Shown: piece by piece, positions 59,701-64,000 of the stretch | How positions within the stretch are numbered: position 1 is the stretch's first letter | How the letters are laid out: the number at the start of each line of letters is the position of its first letter | From: Epiperipatus broadwayi | Lineage: Eukaryota; Onychophora; Udeonychophora; Euonychophora; Peripatidae | Assembly (NCBI GenBank): GCA_028023455.1 | Contig: JAQFVV010000022.1 | Coordinates: forward strand, 9,259,100 to 9,323,099 | Direction: 5' to 3' | Length of the DNA: 64,000 nt | The notes under the pieces: model-generated | Told to the model about the DNA's origin: nothing | Databases searched by the model: none | What the model saw: only the letters and a program-made list of their open reading frames with translations | Program-made: the position numbers and the translations under genes

Positions 59701-62700
59701 ATATATACACACAAATAAAATGTTTGCTATTTAAAAAACTATTGTAGTAAGAATAAAAATAATAAATATAATTGTAATTGACTATTAAATATAATCTTTC
59801 AATCTGCAGAAGTCCTTTCGGTTAATTCCTTAACCTGCTTCAACTGCCATTGAATTAAAAAAACAAAACGGAAGCCAACATCATTGTCTATTAATTATAT
59901 TCATTTTATTTCTATTTATTAGAATTGCCTCCTTAATTTTTTTGTCATTATGATATTGAAAGTGTTAAGATTCTTCATGAAGAAACTATAATAAAAGAAA
60001 AATTAAAGAGGTAATTTTAATAAATAGAAATAAAATGAATATAATTAATAGACAAGCTGTTAACATTAAAATTTAGGATTCATGGGATCTAAATTGATGA
60101 CTTTTGCTTCCAATTTGATTTTTGAACATGACAGCAATTGAAACAGATTAAGGAAGTAATCAAAAGTACTTTTTCATATTGAAAGACCGCATATGATAGT
60201 TAATTATCATTATATTTATTATTTTTATTGTTTTATATATATGTATATGTGGCAGGGGGTGTATACAGACAGGACCAAAGTTTATACTATTGACAAGAAA
60301 AAAATGTATAATATATTATTTTATCTTACTGTACAAAGTTTAAAAAAAGGATTGACCAATAAAGGTTATATTCTACTTTGAACTATTGAAGGTATTTAAA
60401 TTATACTGGCCATCATCACAGTAGTGGATCAGTCTTTGATTCATCTTCTAAGAAAATTTAATTAATAATTGTTTTCAAGAATTCAGGAATCATCTAAATG
60501 GCACTGCTGCCAATATTAAAAAGGAGCAATGAGATTTTACTTTTACCTTGTAATTCTCTATTTACTATAATCCCTTGGATTTTGGCTTAGCATAAGAACT
60601 TGCATTCAGATAATTGTTAAATATACAATCACATATATATGTAATACAATAAATTTCCCATTTTATGTATGATAAATATATGGATCTAATACAAAATAAA
60701 CAAAAACTAAGAATGATAGTGACTCAGATTGTAAAGTAATTTATATCAAAGTTTAATGGTAATTAACAGAATAAAAAAGCAAAAACAGAATTCTTATAAA
60801 TCATTTATATAAATCACTCATCCCTCTTCTATGTATTTAAATGGATAAGTTTGTTTACATGAGGGGTCAGAGTGACTTGAACTCAACATGGGCATTGCAA
60901 CAATATTGGCATCAGCATGGGATTTGGGCTTTCCATCATCAGATTTTCAATGGTATGGTTGGCTGAAGAGTTGGAGGTTGAAGTAGATTAAAGCCTGTCC
61001 ATTAAAGTATGAAGATTTGATATCTTAATAAAAACTGAGCACTGATTATATAGGTGTGTGGGAGATGATAATCCGGGCCAACTGATGGGTGGTGGTTCAG
61101 CACAAAATATGTATATTTGGTGATTATTTATCTTTTCTACATGTGCGTGGTCATGTGTATCAGTGGTATAAGATAGTTGTGGATAGTTGAAAGGCACTCG
61201 AAAGTCTGTGTTCAAATTTTCTATATTTATAAAACACTCTCAAAATTATCAGAATCATATGAGAATCAGTACTTGCATATACATATATTAATGTGGAAAA
61301 AATACTCATACAGAATTTAAATATAAAATTTAGTAATATTTCTTGTATGAAATATATTTTCAACACTTTCACATTATATCCATGATTAGTCTCCTGAGAA
61401 CTTGTAGTCTGACCATGAATATGATGCAAAAGTGTCAAAAGTAGTCGAGCGTTGTTAGCCGAGAGGTCATTGCAGCTACCTTGCAAGCAAGTAGTTGGTT
61501 GTAGACGGTTGTGGGTTCGCATCCCGGCCAATGCTATGACATGAAAAAAAGTGTCAAAAGTATACTCATACAATAAATATTATTAAAATTTTATATTTAA
61601 ACTCTGTATGAGTATTTTTTACATTAATATTTAGAATGGCAGAGTATGGAAATGTAATTATGCATATGTTTTTTTTAAATGTCCCATAGCTATATTATTC
61701 CAGCTACAGTTCCCCTTTAAATAAATAAATAAAGCTCAAATTTTAGCACTACACTGAACAGGAAATTCTCTTCAATGTTATGTGCAATGATCTAATATAT
61801 ACTATAGCTGAAATTAATTTAAAGGAGAAGTGTGAAACTAAAAAAGCAAAGATCTTACATTGCAAATAAACACACATTTAGTTTAAATACACTTAGAAAG
61901 ACTATACAATAGTCATTTTTAATATAGCCATGAAGCATGTTAAAAATTTTGTCTCAATTCATTGTGATGTAAAAATGACTATTGCACAGTCTTTCTAAGT
62001 ATATTTAAAATTAAACATATTTGTCTTTTTTTTTTTAAGTGTCATAGCATTGGCCGGGACGCGAACCCGCAACCCGGGCAACTGCCTGCAAGTGCAAGGC
62101 AGTCGCGCTGACCTTTCGACTACCAATGCAAGACATATGTTTGTCTATTTGCAATACAAGATCTGTGCTTTCTTAATTTTACACTTCTCATTTAAATTTG
62201 CTTGTGTTTTAATATATATTAGATCAGGAGTTGGCAACCTTTTAGTAGAGTCGTGTCGAACCTATGTTACAATATTATACCGCATACCGAATTGATTCTA
62301 CCTTTCTTATTACATATAGTAACAAAGATATTCAAAATTATAATTACTGTTGAAGCCCATTATAACCATATCTTATATTATTGGTCATTCAATATTTTAA
62401 AATATATAGGATCATATGTGAAAAGTATGTTTTGTTCAATTATTTTTGCATTCGAAAGACATGCTTAAAATTTTCTTTGGCAGGGAGAAGATTTATCTTG
62501 TTGGCCTTAAAAAAATGTGTATTGTTTGCAAAAGTGACGATTAATGTACAGTGATTCAGAATAGGCAACGCGCATTTAACTTTCCATGATTTAATTAAAA
62601 AAGCTGATTAATGAACTCTAACAAAATAAAACAAGTATTTTTCAAACAAAGGGATTCATTTATGTGTTATAAAAAATCAATTCAAAATTGGAAGTTTTTT

Positions 62701-64000
62701 TAATGTATTCTTCTTTTCCTTAAAACTATGGATATTTGGAATTTTTCTCTATGAGAAATTTATTTTAATTACACAATAGACATTTAAAAAAAAAAATTTT
62801 TTTTTTTTGAGATCTAAACGTTATTATCAAGTCTCAAGTATTTGCAGACTTTGTTCATACATTGACCCAACTATCACTAATTATATATTTTTTTCCCAAG
62901 TAAAGGCATCAAAACTTAAAATGTATTATTATATAATAACGAATAATAATAACGTGAAAGCTAAACACCTTCAAACAGATACGCTTTAAAAATGCTTACG
63001 TGACAGCCAATCAGATGGAATAATGGCATCACATGGGACTCTAAATTCTAAAACACAAGCCAGAACTATTAGAAAAAGTTTTCAAATGAATTAATCGATA
63101 TAATATTCTACCTGAATAAATTTACTCAAAATATGCAGTTGTGCAAATGGATGCACTTATAATTTTTTATTATTTAAATTATATTAGTGTCTTTGATAAT
63201 CGTTCTGCATGTCACACTTGGCATGTGTGCCCTAGGTTATTGACCCTGTATTACATCATTGCACATAACATTGAAGAGAATTTCCTTTTTAGTGTAGTGC
63301 TAAAATTTGAGCTTTATTTAAAGGAGGAATGTGGTTGGACTAATATAGTTATGGGGCATTTCAAAAATTTTATACTGAGTTCAGCTTATGCAGTGTTTCT
63401 CTTTCATATACTGTATATATATATCAATTGCTGATTATATAAATAAAAATAGTAAAGATTTATAATTAAAATTAATATCCAAATTTCAAGATACATCTTC
63501 TTCCTACTAATCATGTTAGCACTTCTTCCAATAAAACATATATAAGAATAATAAGTACTTTCATGTAGTTTGTAAAAGACAATCTAAATTACACTTAATT
63601 TATATTTATATAAAATTATACATCATAGAATTCAGTAATTGGTATTATAAAAGAAAATTCTAGATAGATTTTTATTAAAAAAGAAATTACTGGGTTGATA
63701 TTTTATTATATGAAAAAAAAAAATTATCAAAATATCTATTTCCATAATATTCTGCTTAATAAAATAAGCATATTTTCAAAAATTCAAAAATACTCTTTAC
63801 TTTCAATAGTTCTGCGCATTTGTAATCATTCATTTGGCACCATAATGTTACTTGCGATGACTCATCTATTTTTAGTCGCTTCCACTGATACACTGCCACT
63901 TCATGGTCAGTCCCTATTCTGGACTAATATGGTTGTCAATCTGGTTATGAGTTCTGGAATCTCTGTGGGAACAATTGGGAATAAGCTCAAATATTGGGAC

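Overview
The window is repeat-rich, strongly AT-biased animal DNA in which I find no convincing host protein-coding gene. It carries RTE-type and other non-LTR retrotransposons, Penelope-like elements with a GIY-YIG domain, hAT and TA-flanked DNA transposons, tRNA-derived SINEs and large microsatellites. That mix points to an invertebrate metazoan; I cannot name the species. Most open frames are chance ORFs in AT-rich DNA or decayed transposon genes.

The most striking content is a swarm of small palindromic retroposons that contain hammerhead ribozyme (HHR) cores. At least five sequence families (called A to E here, plus a doubtful F) share one RNA architecture: helix I with an internal loop, CUGANGA, a short helix II hairpin, GAAA, a tiny and mostly palindromic helix III, then the cleavage triplet. 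Family A has two copies with every core base intact (47.2 kb on the minus strand, 57.1 kb on the plus strand). Copies are bounded by direct target-site duplications of variable length (9 to 16 bp), and some contain head-to-tail monomers (about 452 nt in A, 411-417 in B, 390 in C, 423 in E). These are the hallmarks of metazoan retrozymes, non-autonomous elements that produce circular RNA and are linked to Penelope-like elements. Most copies here are also inverted (antisense piece followed by sense piece), so they look like foldback transposons.

Layout. 0-13 kb: AT-rich DNA with a tRNA-Gly-like SINE at 0.8 and 3.7 kb, a compound tetranucleotide microsatellite (5.35-5.93 kb), retrozymes D (8.0 kb) and A (9.3 and 10.6 kb), a decayed LINE end (8.6 kb) and a 60-bp tandem satellite (12.5 kb). 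13-21 kb: two opposed TA-flanked transposons related to each other (13.3 and 15.1 kb), retrozyme A (14.8 and 20.5 kb), E (16.8 kb), a 1.3-kb inverted array of family B (17.1-18.4 kb) and a head-to-head pair of Penelope-like GIY-YIG fragments (18.5-20.1 kb). 21-34 kb: SINEs, retrozymes E (23.8 kb), D (25.3 kb) and C (26.0 kb), foldbacks, and a decayed LINE (29.6-31.2 kb) with a second fragment at 33.1 kb. 35-48 kb: retrozyme A carrying a hAT insertion (35.0-36.2 kb), D (37.3 kb), C (40.1 kb), the best RTE LINE (40.57-42.74 kb, minus), another decayed LINE (44.1-46.5 kb, minus) and retrozyme A (47.1 and 47.8 kb). 48-64 kb: RTE fragment, retrozymes E, C and A, a repeat-poor block (52.7-55.6 kb), a Penelope-like fragment (55.7 kb), a second RTE LINE (57.3-59.7 kb), E (60.8 kb), two SINEs, and a long foldback invaded by both a SINE and a hAT element (61.7-63.4 kb).

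How it works together (inference): the autonomous elements present as relics (Penelope-like, RTE and other LINEs) could supply reverse transcriptase to the small elements. The retrozymes would be transcribed, self-cleave and circularise, then be copied back into DNA.
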